Origin: JAOUEA01 sp040511595
GTDB taxonomy: Bacteria > Actinomycetota > UBA4738 > HRBIN12
Direction of reading: 5' to 3'
Assembly: GCA_040511595.1 (NCBI GenBank)
Contig: JBEVGU010000057.1
Coordinates: forward strand, 1-25,006
Length of the DNA: 25,006 nt
Part shown: positions 1 to 6,258 of the stretch, piece after piece
How positions within the stretch are numbered: position 1 is the first letter of the stretch
Layout of the letters: every line of letters begins with the position of its first letter
Notes under the pieces: generated by a model
What the model was told of the DNA's origin: nothing
What the model saw: only the letters and a program-made list of their open reading frames with translations
The model's database searches: none
Program-made: the position numbers and the translations under genes

Positions 1-742
1 CCCATGTGCGGATCACGTCGAACCCGTCGTAGAGGTAGAGCTTGTTCTCGTCGACCCGGACGACGATGGTGCGGGACATCTTCCGTTCGGTGACCTTGGG
101 CTGCACCTTCAGGACGGGTAGCGCGACCCGCGACGCAGAGCGCGCCGCCAACGCGTTCTTCAGCGCGGCCCGAGCCTCGACGAAGTCGAGTGCCCGTCCG
201 GGCTTCGGCCGCTGGAAGACGACCTGCCCGTCGGCGAACATGATGTCGGCATCGACTGGCTTGACGGCGATGTCTTTTGCGATGCCGCGGAGCACGGAGT
301 CGACGCGCCCATCGCCCGCGAAGTCGAGCTCGACCTCCTGGCCGACGGGCTCGTCGTTGAAGCGGTGCCAGAACCGCGAGAACGTGCCCATGGTCCGGCC
401 CACGGCGAGGGCCTGATTCACCGCCCCGACGGCCCGGGACCGCTGTCCGAGCTCCTCGAGGGTGACGGACCACGAGCGGCCGCTTGCTCGGAGCTTGATC
501 GACTGCTGCAGGGTGATGAGGGCGTCCGACCGCACCGCATCGACCGCTTCCGCCTTGGTCATGCCGCCGACATCGATGCCGGCGATCGTGACGCCGGGGA
601 GGATGCGGTCGGCCCGAGCCTGCTCGTATCGGTATGCGCTGTAGGCCGCTCCGCCGGCCGCGAGCACGAGGATGCCCGCGACGATCGCCACGACGGCGAT
701 CGCGCGTCTCCTCCGCGCGGGTGCGTGTGATCCTCTGGCCAT
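1..742 (-). CDS. L,D-transpeptidase with VanW-type N-terminal domain (3' end cut by window edge)
   Basis: This frame is open from an ATG at 742 to the left edge, giving 247 residues of an incomplete protein. It has a basic N-terminus, one membrane segment at about residues 13-33, then the ILPGVTIAGIDVGGMTKAEA stretch (48-67) typical of the VanW/peptidoglycan-binding-4 domain of actinobacterial L,D-transpeptidases. At about 223 the text IVVRVDENKLYLYDG begins a YkuD catalytic domain; its Cys/His motif lies outside the window. Members of this family form 3-3 crosslinks in peptidoglycan outside the membrane. It sits 68 bases after the DUF5719 gene on the same strand and has its own promoter-like sequence. 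The SD candidate GGGAG lies about 14 bases before the start, which is long. The domain assignment is confident; enzymatic activity is inferred from the family. Confidence 0.85.
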   Translation of the reverse strand, partial: MARGSHAPARRRRAIAVVAIVAGILVLAAGGAAYSAYRYEQARADRILPGVTIAGIDVGGMTKAEAVDAVRSDALITLQQSIKLRASGRSWSVTLEELGQRSRAVGAVNQALAVGRTMGTFSRFWHRFNDEPVGQEVELDFAGDGRVDSVLRGIAKDIAVKPVDADIMFADGQVVFQRPKPGRALDFVEARAALKNALAARSASRVALPVLKVQPKVTERKMSRTIVVRVDENKLYLYDGFDVIRTW

Positions 743-765
743 GGTGTGTGCACCGTCTCCCGACG

Positions 766-785
766 GTCGCGTCATGATACGCGAC
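766..785. promoter_or_regulatory. Perfect inverted repeat overlapping the -10 of the L,D-transpeptidase promoter
   Basis: Six-base arms GTCGCG (766-771) and CGCGAC (780-785) flank an 8-base centre that contains the putative -10 element. A palindrome laid across a -10 is the usual place for a repressor operator. Arms of six bases in GC-rich DNA can also arise by chance, so this remains a candidate. Confidence 0.35.
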
Positions 786-802
786 GAGGCAACCCGTTCC
801 AG
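774..802 (-). promoter_or_regulatory. Candidate sigma70-type promoter for the L,D-transpeptidase gene
   Basis: On the minus strand a TATCAT -10 (plus 774-779, five of six consensus) follows a weak -35, CTGGAA (plus 797-802), after 17 bases. It leaves a leader of roughly 25-30 bases before the ATG at 742. The spacing and -10 are good, the -35 is poor, and no experimental evidence is available. Confidence 0.4.
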
Positions 803-810
803 TCGGTCGT

Positions 811-2241
811 TCAGGGAGCTTGCGACTCGGGTATCGGCACGCCCGCGGCCAGACCGAAGAGCGAGAGTCCCTCGTTCCCGAGTGATGTCGACGCGCCGAG
901 TGCGACGATCGGCGAGCCGTCGGACCGGAGGAGCATCGAGGTCGCTCCGGCGGCGGCGAGGAACCGTCCGGGCACCGCGCCGACGGACCCACCCGGCACG
1001 GTGATGGTGGTCTCCGCTGCCGTGCCCTCGGCGGCACCGCCGGTCGGAAGGCTCACGACAGTCACCGACGCGTCGCCCGAGCCGGGGTTCAACACGAGCA
1101 CTCCCGGCCGCGATGGGTCCCCTGCGACCGTTGGCGTCACGATCCACGAGGATGCCGGCGTCGCCGAGCCACCGGTCGAGCCGTCGTCCTTGCCGACCCC
1201 CACCGTTCGCAGGGCAGCCACCACCGGCGCTCCGTCCCGCACCACGAGGTCCACGGCCGAGGCCCCGGCGGTCGCGACCGGGTACACCGCGGCCGACTCT
1301 GGCTCCTGCGCCTGGTCGGAGAGTCCGCCGGCCGGCTGGGGCGGATCGGCCGATCGAAGCGTCGCGGCGAACGTCGACCCCAGCTGTCCGACCGGCGCCC
1401 GCACGGCATCGCCTCCCTGGTCGGCGACCCTCGTGGGCACCATCACACTCAGCGACGACTGGCCCGCACCGGTCGATGTCAGCAGGTCGATGCGGGCTGC
1501 GGGAGCGGGCGTCGCCACCACGCTCTCGATGCCGCGGTCCCGGGAGACGACGAGCGTGGAGGCCGCGGCCCGCCCGGACGCGACGGCGATCGACACTCCG
1601 AGCGCCTCCTCGCCCTGTGCGTAGTCGTTCAGGCGGATCGCCACGCTCCTGCGTGGGCTCAGTGTGAGATCCGTGAGGTCGGAGTCGCGCACAGGAGCCC
1701 GGTCGGTCGCGAACATGGCCACGTCGAGGACGGCGTCCGTGGAGAACGGATTCATCACCACGAGGAACGAGGTCTCCCCTTCGCCCGTCGTCGCTCCGGC
1801 CGAGAACCACGATCGCGAGGCCTGAGGTGTGCAGGGCTCTGCGCCCAGGCCGGGCTCGCCCCCGGCGCCGCGCACGAGCCAGCCGGCGGCGACCCACCCG
1901 CCGAACGTCTCTACGAAGGTCGATGCCGCGCGGTCGCGGGCGGGCACCGAGACCTCGACCTGCCCCCCGGGCGGCACGTCGACCTCGGAGGTCTCCGAGA
2001 CGCCTTCGGCGGTCAGGCCGGTCACCCTCGTCGACACCTCGGTCTCACCGGGATTCGCGAGGAAGACCGTGCCCTCGTACCCCTTGCCCCCCCCGTGTGG
2101 GCACAGCCAAGCCCCGGTCTCGACCGATCCTTCGGGGGCGGGCGCGGGTTCCTTGGGGCCGAGGCGATCGAACGCGACACCCCCCACCGCCAGGATGCCG
2201 GCGAGCAGCAGGGTCAAGAAGCCCTGCCCGCGAGCCCTCAT
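811..2241 (-). CDS. DUF5719 family secreted/membrane-anchored protein
   Basis: 476 residues, starting MRARGQGFLTLLLAGILAVG. The ATG at 2241 overlaps the TGA of the upstream GT2 gene by four bases (ATGA), so I take it over a longer in-frame start at 2481 that would lie wholly inside that gene. A single hydrophobic segment at residues 7-22 is a signal peptide or anchor. The remainder is beta-rich, low in charged clusters and rich in Ser/Thr/Gly/Val, with repeated patterns such as FLANPGE, VVMNPFS and LVLNPGS, suggesting two or three tandem beta-sandwich units. This matches the DUF5719 proteins that follow a large GT2 glycosyltransferase in many actinobacteria. The function is unknown; the coupling suggests it acts outside the membrane with the product of the GT2 protein. 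Family call likely, role inferred. Confidence 0.75.
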   Translation of the reverse strand: MRARGQGFLTLLLAGILAVGGVAFDRLGPKEPAPAPEGSVETGAWLCPHGGGKGYEGTVFLANPGETEVSTRVTGLTAEGVSETSEVDVPPGGQVEVSVPARDRAASTFVETFGGWVAAGWLVRGAGGEPGLGAEPCTPQASRSWFSAGATTGEGETSFLVVMNPFSTDAVLDVAMFATDRAPVRDSDLTDLTLSPRRSVAIRLNDYAQGEEALGVSIAVASGRAAASTLVVSRDRGIESVVATPAPAARIDLLTSTGAGQSSLSVMVPTRVADQGGDAVRAPVGQLGSTFAATLRSADPPQPAGGLSDQAQEPESAAVYPVATAGASAVDLVVRDGAPVVAALRTVGVGKDDGSTGGSATPASSWIVTPTVAGDPSRPGVLVLNPGSGDASVTVVSLPTGGAAEGTAAETTITVPGGSVGAVPGRFLAAAGATSMLLRSDGSPIVALGASTSLGNEGLSLFGLAAGVPIPESQAP

Positions 2242-5200
2242 CGGGCCACCGGCTTCCTCGTCACCCACAGGGCGATCGCCCACAACGCCCCGAGCACCCA
2301 GGCCTGGATCGTAGCGGGCAGCTGCGCTCCATATCGGACGGCGACCGGAGCCTGCTGGGTCGGGAACCCCGTGGCCCACGCGAATGCCGTGAACGACGGG
2401 TCTGACGACCCTTCGAGCTGCCAGGACCCCTGGAACTCCGTGGAGACGAACACTGGCCCGCTGCCCTTCCCACCGCTCCACCCGCCCTCGACCTGCGTGA
2501 GAGCCGCGCCACGACCGACCGTCGCGCGGGCGATGTCCGCGACATCGGACGCCCGAACGGCGTCGAGGGTCGCCGGGTCGTCGCGCAGCACGGCGGCGGG
2601 TGCCATGGCGACCGCGTTCCGATAGACCACGAGCCCTGCAGCGGGCATCGGGTCGAGGTCGACCTGCGCGTCGAAGACAGCCCTCGTCGCCGCCGGCAGG
2701 TCGTCGTCGCCGGCCACGACGAAGCGCACGCCGAAGGGGGCGAGGAGCGCCCCGCCATGCTTGGTCGTGCCCGAAAGGATCTCCTCGAGGGACTCGGCGA
2801 GCCGGTCGGGGCCCGGGCCGGCCGAGGACCGCCCGATGTCGAGTGCCGAGACGCCGCCGCGATCGGTGAGCCCGTAGCGGACGGTCGCGGGCCCCGCCTG
2901 CGCCACGTCTTGAGGGTCCCCGCCGGGCGCGGGGAAGGATCCGTTGCGCCCGGCTCCCATCCAGAGGACACGGAAGTCGCCCCTGGCCCGGCTCTCAACC
3001 ACCGACCATGCGGGCGGCACCCGATCGGATCCCGGCTCCCCTACCGCCCAGCCGCCCACGAGGGCCGCCACCGTCTGCAGGACTAGCCCGCCGCCCAGCG
3101 CGACGGCGAGCATGCCCGTCAGGACCTGGCGCAAGCCGAAGGCTTCCCGTCCGAGACCCGTGACCACGGAGGAGACCCCGTAAGCGACCAACATCACCTC
3201 CGCGGTGGCCGCGACGGCGAGGAAGGCGAGCGGATTGGAGAGGGGCTCGGGCAACCATCCTGCCGCGGCGAGCCACGACATCGCGAGGCCCGCAACGGCC
3301 GCGGCCGCGGCCCGCACCGCCTTGGCACGGTGCTCGGCTCCGACCAGCGCGAAGGAGAGGAACGCCGCCACCGGCAGGAAGAGCGCCACCACCCACGTGC
3401 CGGGCCCGCCGCCCGGCGCGAGCCGAACCAGCGAGGACAGGTCGGTCGTGCCGACGTGGGAGGAAAGGGCCGCCCCGCCGCCCGCGACCATGGTGGGGAC
3501 GAACGGGAAGAGCAGGATCGCCGCGACCGCCAACGAGGAGGCCATCAACGCGAGCCCGCGACCCCTCGCCGATCCACCCACGAGCTGCACGACGATCAGG
3601 AGCGCCACGGCCAGCACCGCGCCCGGCAGGAACGCGACCAGGACCGCCACCGTGACCCCGACACCCGCGACGAAGCGCCATCGTCCGTCCGAGGGCTCCT
3701 CGGCGGCGAAGGCGGCCTCCGTGCGCTCGAAGATCGCCGGGAGCACGGCGAGAGCCACAAGGAGATCGAGGCGGCCGTCCGAGAAGGACCAGAGCGTGAG
3801 CCCGCTCGCGACGTAGGCGGCGGCCGCGAGCACCGACGCACCGGGACGTCCCGTGAGCCTCGCCGCGGCACGGTATGCGAGGATCGCGGCGAGCGCCGGG
3901 GCGCCCACGAGCAGGGCCTTCTGGGCGATCCTGGTGCTGCCGAGCATCAGCCATGAGAGCCCGCCGAGCGCTCCGAGCGCTGGGCTCGCCGACAGCGACC
4001 CGCCCAGCAGCGTCGTGCGATACGCCGAGACGAGCTCCGACCAGAACCCATCGGGGCGGGACGGGAACGCGGGCAGAACCCCGCCGACCAACGGCTCCGG
4101 ACCGAACAAGCCTCGGACCACAACCGCGCCGATGACGATCGCGAGGAACGATCCGACGACGACCGGATGGGTACCGACGAGCGACGCGGTGCGATCGCGG
4201 AGCCGGCGGGACGTGCTCGCGCCCTCGTCGCGTTCATCGATGGCCCGTTGCTCGTCGAGGATGCGTTCCGCGCTCTGGAACCACCTCGGCAGTCGCAGCG
4301 TGGCGGATTCCATGAACCGGCGGAGCTGCCGGTCCTTGACCCTCCGCTCGCGCTGGATGCGGCGGCGGCGAGCCCACGTGCCTCCGAGGTGGGAGACGTT
4401 CCAGCCCCAGGCCGCCAGGAGGTCGTATGCCTCCTCGAACCTTCGGGCGAGGGCCAGGAACAACAAGCGGACGGCCCCGAGCAGGAGCGACAGCGGCACG
4501 ACCCAGAGCAAGCTCAGGATGCCGTAGTTCTTCGAGGTCGTAGCGATCGCGGCGCGGTCCTCTTCGTACCGCCGACCGTGCCCCCGCGGCCGGGCCGCGG
4601 ACCCCGCCGAGGCGGACTCGGCCGGGTGGCGGACGCGGGCGAGCGGGGTCATCAGGACCCTGAACCCCGCGAGCCGCACCCGCCAGCACAGATCCAGCCC
4701 TTGGTGGGCCTCGTCGAGGCGTTCATCGATGAGCCCGGCTCGCTTCCACGCCTCGCGGGCGATCAGGAGCGCCGCCGTCGAGACCGACAGCACCTCGAGC
4801 ACCCGATCGAACTGCCCCTGGTCGATCTCACCCGGCTGCAGGGGTGAGTATCCGTGGCCGAAGACGTCGGCGGACCGACCGACGTCGAGCAAGGCTCGAG
4901 GCTGGTCTCGATCGACGACCTTGCACCCCACAACACCGACGCGGTCGACGCCGGGGAGCGCGACGGCCGCCTCGACCAGCCGCTGCACCGCGTCCGGGTC
5001 GAGCGCGGCGTCGTCCTGGAGGAGCAGGATGAAATCGGCCTCGGAGGCGGCCGGCTGATCGACGGCCGCTCGAAACGCGGCGGCACGGCCGTGCCGCGAG
5101 GGGAACGTGATCACCCGGCGCTCGCCCAACGCCTGCTGGAGGATCTGCTTGGAGTCGTCGATGGATGCGTCGTCCACACCGAGCACCGCCATGCGCGGAT

Positions 5201-5318
5201 ATGTCTGGGCAGCGAGCGCCGCGAGCGTTCCGCGGAGCCAATCGGACGCGTCACGGGCCACCAGGACGACGAGAACGGTGGGCGTGCGCTCGGGTGGGGC
5301 GGCTGAGGACCGGGTCAT
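2238..5318 (-). CDS. GT2 family glycosyltransferase fused to a large polytopic membrane domain
   Basis: 1026 residues. Residues about 12-235 form a GT-A GT2 domain: VLVVLVARDASDWL opening, the nucleotide/metal motif QDDA (101-104), and the acceptor-side motif DEAHQGLDLCWRVRLAGF (202-219). A helical linker with SKNYG (262-266) leads to a first membrane helix pair near 267-291. From about 385 onward there are roughly eleven more hydrophobic segments and one final helix before the C-terminus (QAWVLGALWAIALWV). Two long extracytoplasmic stretches lie near the C-terminal end. GT2 proteins of this build transfer sugars to or from lipid carriers at the membrane. It overlaps the DUF5719 gene by four bases. 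The sugar and acceptor cannot be read from sequence. ATG at 5318; only a weak GAGAG ribosome site precedes it. Confidence 0.85.
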   Translation of the reverse strand: MTRSSAAPPERTPTVLVVLVARDASDWLRGTLAALAAQTYPRMAVLGVDDASIDDSKQILQQALGERRVITFPSRHGRAAAFRAAVDQPAASEADFILLLQDDAALDPDAVQRLVEAAVALPGVDRVGVVGCKVVDRDQPRALLDVGRSADVFGHGYSPLQPGEIDQGQFDRVLEVLSVSTAALLIAREAWKRAGLIDERLDEAHQGLDLCWRVRLAGFRVLMTPLARVRHPAESASAGSAARPRGHGRRYEEDRAAIATTSKNYGILSLLWVVPLSLLLGAVRLLFLALARRFEEAYDLLAAWGWNVSHLGGTWARRRRIQRERRVKDRQLRRFMESATLRLPRWFQSAERILDEQRAIDERDEGASTSRRLRDRTASLVGTHPVVVGSFLAIVIGAVVVRGLFGPEPLVGGVLPAFPSRPDGFWSELVSAYRTTLLGGSLSASPALGALGGLSWLMLGSTRIAQKALLVGAPALAAILAYRAAARLTGRPGASVLAAAAYVASGLTLWSFSDGRLDLLVALAVLPAIFERTEAAFAAEEPSDGRWRFVAGVGVTVAVLVAFLPGAVLAVALLIVVQLVGGSARGRGLALMASSLAVAAILLFPFVPTMVAGGGAALSSHVGTTDLSSLVRLAPGGGPGTWVVALFLPVAAFLSFALVGAEHRAKAVRAAAAAVAGLAMSWLAAAGWLPEPLSNPLAFLAVAATAEVMLVAYGVSSVVTGLGREAFGLRQVLTGMLAVALGGGLVLQTVAALVGGWAVGEPGSDRVPPAWSVVESRARGDFRVLWMGAGRNGSFPAPGGDPQDVAQAGPATVRYGLTDRGGVSALDIGRSSAGPGPDRLAESLEEILSGTTKHGGALLAPFGVRFVVAGDDDLPAATRAVFDAQVDLDPMPAAGLVVYRNAVAMAPAAVLRDDPATLDAVRASDVADIARATVGRGAALTQVEGGWSGGKGSGPVFVSTEFQGSWQLEGSSDPSFTAFAWATGFPTQQAPVAVRYGAQLPATIQAWVLGALWAIALWVTRKPVAR

Positions 5319-5343
5319 GCGAGCGCTCTCTCGAGCGGCGGCG

Positions 5344-5349
5344 AGCCTA
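5344..5349 (-). promoter_or_regulatory. Candidate -10 element (TAGGCT) for the GT2/DUF5719 pair
   Basis: TAGGCT on the minus strand fits the actinobacterial TANNNT -10 pattern and lies 25 bases upstream of the GT2 start, between the terminator hairpin of the preceding gene and the ATG. The same hexamer occurs just upstream of two other genes here (8747-8752 and 23098-23103). No convincing -35 was seen. Confidence 0.4.
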
Positions 5350-5373
5350 GCACGGCGGGGTTGGGAGAAAGCG

Positions 5374-5399
5374 GAAGGGGGGCCCGGAGCCCCCCCTTC
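5374..5399 (-). terminator. Strong GC hairpin terminator after the lysine-rich protein gene
   Basis: Perfect nine-base arms GAAGGGGGG (5374-5382) and CCCCCCTTC (5391-5399) with an 8-base loop lie 20 bases beyond the stop of the lysine-rich gene. On the minus strand they are followed by the pyrimidine-rich CGCTTTCTCCC rather than a clean T-run. It separates the small-gene block from the GT2 gene downstream on the same strand, which then needs its own promoter. Confidence 0.7.
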
Positions 5400-5418
5400 G
5401 AGATCGCGTGGGATGCGA

Positions 5419-5778
5419 TCAGCGCTTGCGAGCGGTCGTCTTCCTCCGAGCGCCCGGCTTCCTGCGAGCCGCGGTCTTCTTGCGTGCCGCGGTCTTCTTG
5501 CGAGCAGCCGGCTTCCGAGCCGTTGTCTTCTTGCGCGTCGCCGTCTTCTTGCGCGTCGCGCTCTTCTTCCGAGCGGCCGGCTTCTTGCGCGTCGCCGTCT
5601 TCTTGCGCGTCGCGGTCTTCTTTCGAGCCGTGGTCTTCTTGCGAGCGGCCGCCTTGCGGGCCGCGGTCTTCTTCCGAGCGGGCTTGCGAGCCGTGGATCT
5701 CTTGGCCGTCGACCGCTTGCGCGCTGCAGACTTCTTGGCGGCCGGCTTGCGGGCCGCGGTCTTCCTGGCTGCTGCCAT
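5419..5778 (-). CDS. Stand-alone histone-H1-like Lys/Arg/Ala repeat protein
   Basis: 119 residues composed almost only of Ala, Lys, Arg and Thr in a drifting repeat of the type ARKKTATRKKTA. It contains no acidic residue, no aromatic residue and no Cys. This resembles eukaryotic histone H1 tails, chlamydial Hc2 and the C-terminal tails of actinobacterial HU proteins (HupB/HupS). Here there is no room for a fused HU domain: only 55 bases separate the ATG from the whiB stop. A very strong ribosome site (GGGGAGGAGG) precedes the ATG at 5778, and a strong hairpin follows the gene, so it is a real transcribed gene despite low complexity. Likely role: non-specific DNA binding and compaction in the nucleoid. 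It may share a transcript with whiB. Partner and sequence preference are unknown. Confidence 0.75.
   Translation of the reverse strand: MAAARKTAARKPAAKKSAARKRSTAKRSTARKPARKKTAARKAAARKKTTARKKTATRKKTATRKKPAARKKSATRKKTATRKKTTARKPAARKKTAARKKTAARRKPGARRKTTARKR
5425..5770. repeat. Degenerate tandem repeat within the lysine-rich gene
   Basis: The coding DNA is built of repeated short units of the type TCTTCTTGCG followed by CGTCGCCG or CGAGC, read on the plus strand. The period varies around 15-30 bases. It reflects the protein repeat and is prone to copy-number change by slippage or recombination. Confidence 0.65.
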
Positions 5779-5833
5779 GCCTCCTCCCCTTTCCCTGCTG
5801 ATCGTTCGTTCGTCGACCCGTGTCAGGCGTTCG

Positions 5834-6061
5834 TCAGGACGCCATGCGCTTCAGGCGTCGGCGCTCCCGTTCGCTCATGCCACCCCAGACGCCGTAGCGC
5901 TCATCGCGACGAAGGGCATAGTTCAGGCACTCGATGCGGACGGGACACTCGCTGCAGATCCGCTTGGCCTCCCTCGATGAGCCTCCCTTCTCGGGGAAGA
6001 AGATCTCCGGGTCGTATTCGCGACACCTCGCTCGTTCTTGCCAAGGGATGTAGTGATGCAC
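5834..6061 (-). CDS. whiB: WhiB-family iron-sulfur transcriptional regulator (WhiB2/WhmD-like)
   Basis: 75 residues. The four [4Fe-4S] ligands are Cys13, Cys36, Cys39 and Cys45 in the C-x22-C-x2-C-x5-C arrangement of the family, followed by the G[VI]WGG turn (GVWGG, 57-61) and a basic C-terminal helix (SERERRRLKRM) for DNA contact. The GTG start at 6061 is chosen because GGGGGGAG lies six bases upstream; no better start was found. WhiB proteins bind the primary sigma factor and control division, development or redox responses. Its position next to the F420 genes matches whiB2 beside fbiA in mycobacteria, where WhiB2/WhmD is required for septation. The orthology call rests on context and motif. 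The gene is followed after 55 bases by the lysine-rich protein gene on the same strand. Confidence 0.92.
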   Translation of the reverse strand: MHHYIPWQERARCREYDPEIFFPEKGGSSREAKRICSECPVRIECLNYALRRDERYGVWGGMSERERRRLKRMAS

Positions 6062-6077
6062 GCTCGTCTCCCCCCGA

Positions 6078-6095
6078 AATCACATTCGTGTGATT
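6078..6095. promoter_or_regulatory. Perfect inverted repeat in the whiB leader
   Basis: Seven-base arms AATCACA (6078-6084) and TGTGATT (6089-6095) flank a 4-base TTCG centre. The element lies 16 bases upstream of the whiB GTG and just before its ribosome site. It is AT-rich against a GC-rich background, which makes chance less likely. It could be a protein operator or a small RNA hairpin near the ribosome-binding site. Confidence 0.5.
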
Positions 6096-6168
6096 CTGAG
6101 GGAAGAACCACCCCGGTGACAAGTCCTCCATCGAGGAAGTTCTCTGCCTCATCCCTCGTCTCGCGACC

Positions 6169-6197
6169 ATCGTGTCGGACCCACGCCCAAGTCGCAA
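6169..6197 (-). promoter_or_regulatory. whiB: Weak candidate promoter for whiB
   Basis: TTGCGA (plus 6192-6197) and CACGAT (plus 6169-6174) are 17 bases apart on the minus strand, about 108 bases upstream of the whiB start. The -10 is poor. A promoter must lie somewhere in the 182-base gap between fbiC and whiB or upstream; this is the best pair I see. Confidence 0.22.
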
Positions 6198-6217
6198 GTC
6201 GATCCGGCACGGATCGC

Positions 6218-6258
6218 ACGGTCAGTTTGCCTGACGGATACGGTCAGGAAGCCTGACG
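6218..6258. repeat. Two 19-base palindromic copies with a 22-base period at the fbiC 3' end
   Basis: Copy one (6218-6236) and copy two (6240-6258) share ACGGTCAG at the left and CCTGACG at the right and differ only at three central bases. Each contains a GTCAG/CTGAC inverted repeat (6221-6235; 6243-6257, there GTCAGG/CCTGAC). The period is close to two helical turns. The second copy includes the fbiC stop codon. The pair is upstream of whiB and could be a tandem operator or a termination/processing structure for the fbiC transcript. Confidence 0.5.

Noticed and set aside
5419..5778. Possible CRISPR-like array
   Set aside because: Repeat spacing is irregular, units are very short and in frame with a coding repeat; there are no unique spacers and no cas genes.
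5107..6093. Long Leu/Arg/Ser-rich plus-strand frames across the lysine-rich gene
   Set aside because: They are antisense reads of a low-complexity repeat; the minus-strand frame has a strong ribosome site and terminator.
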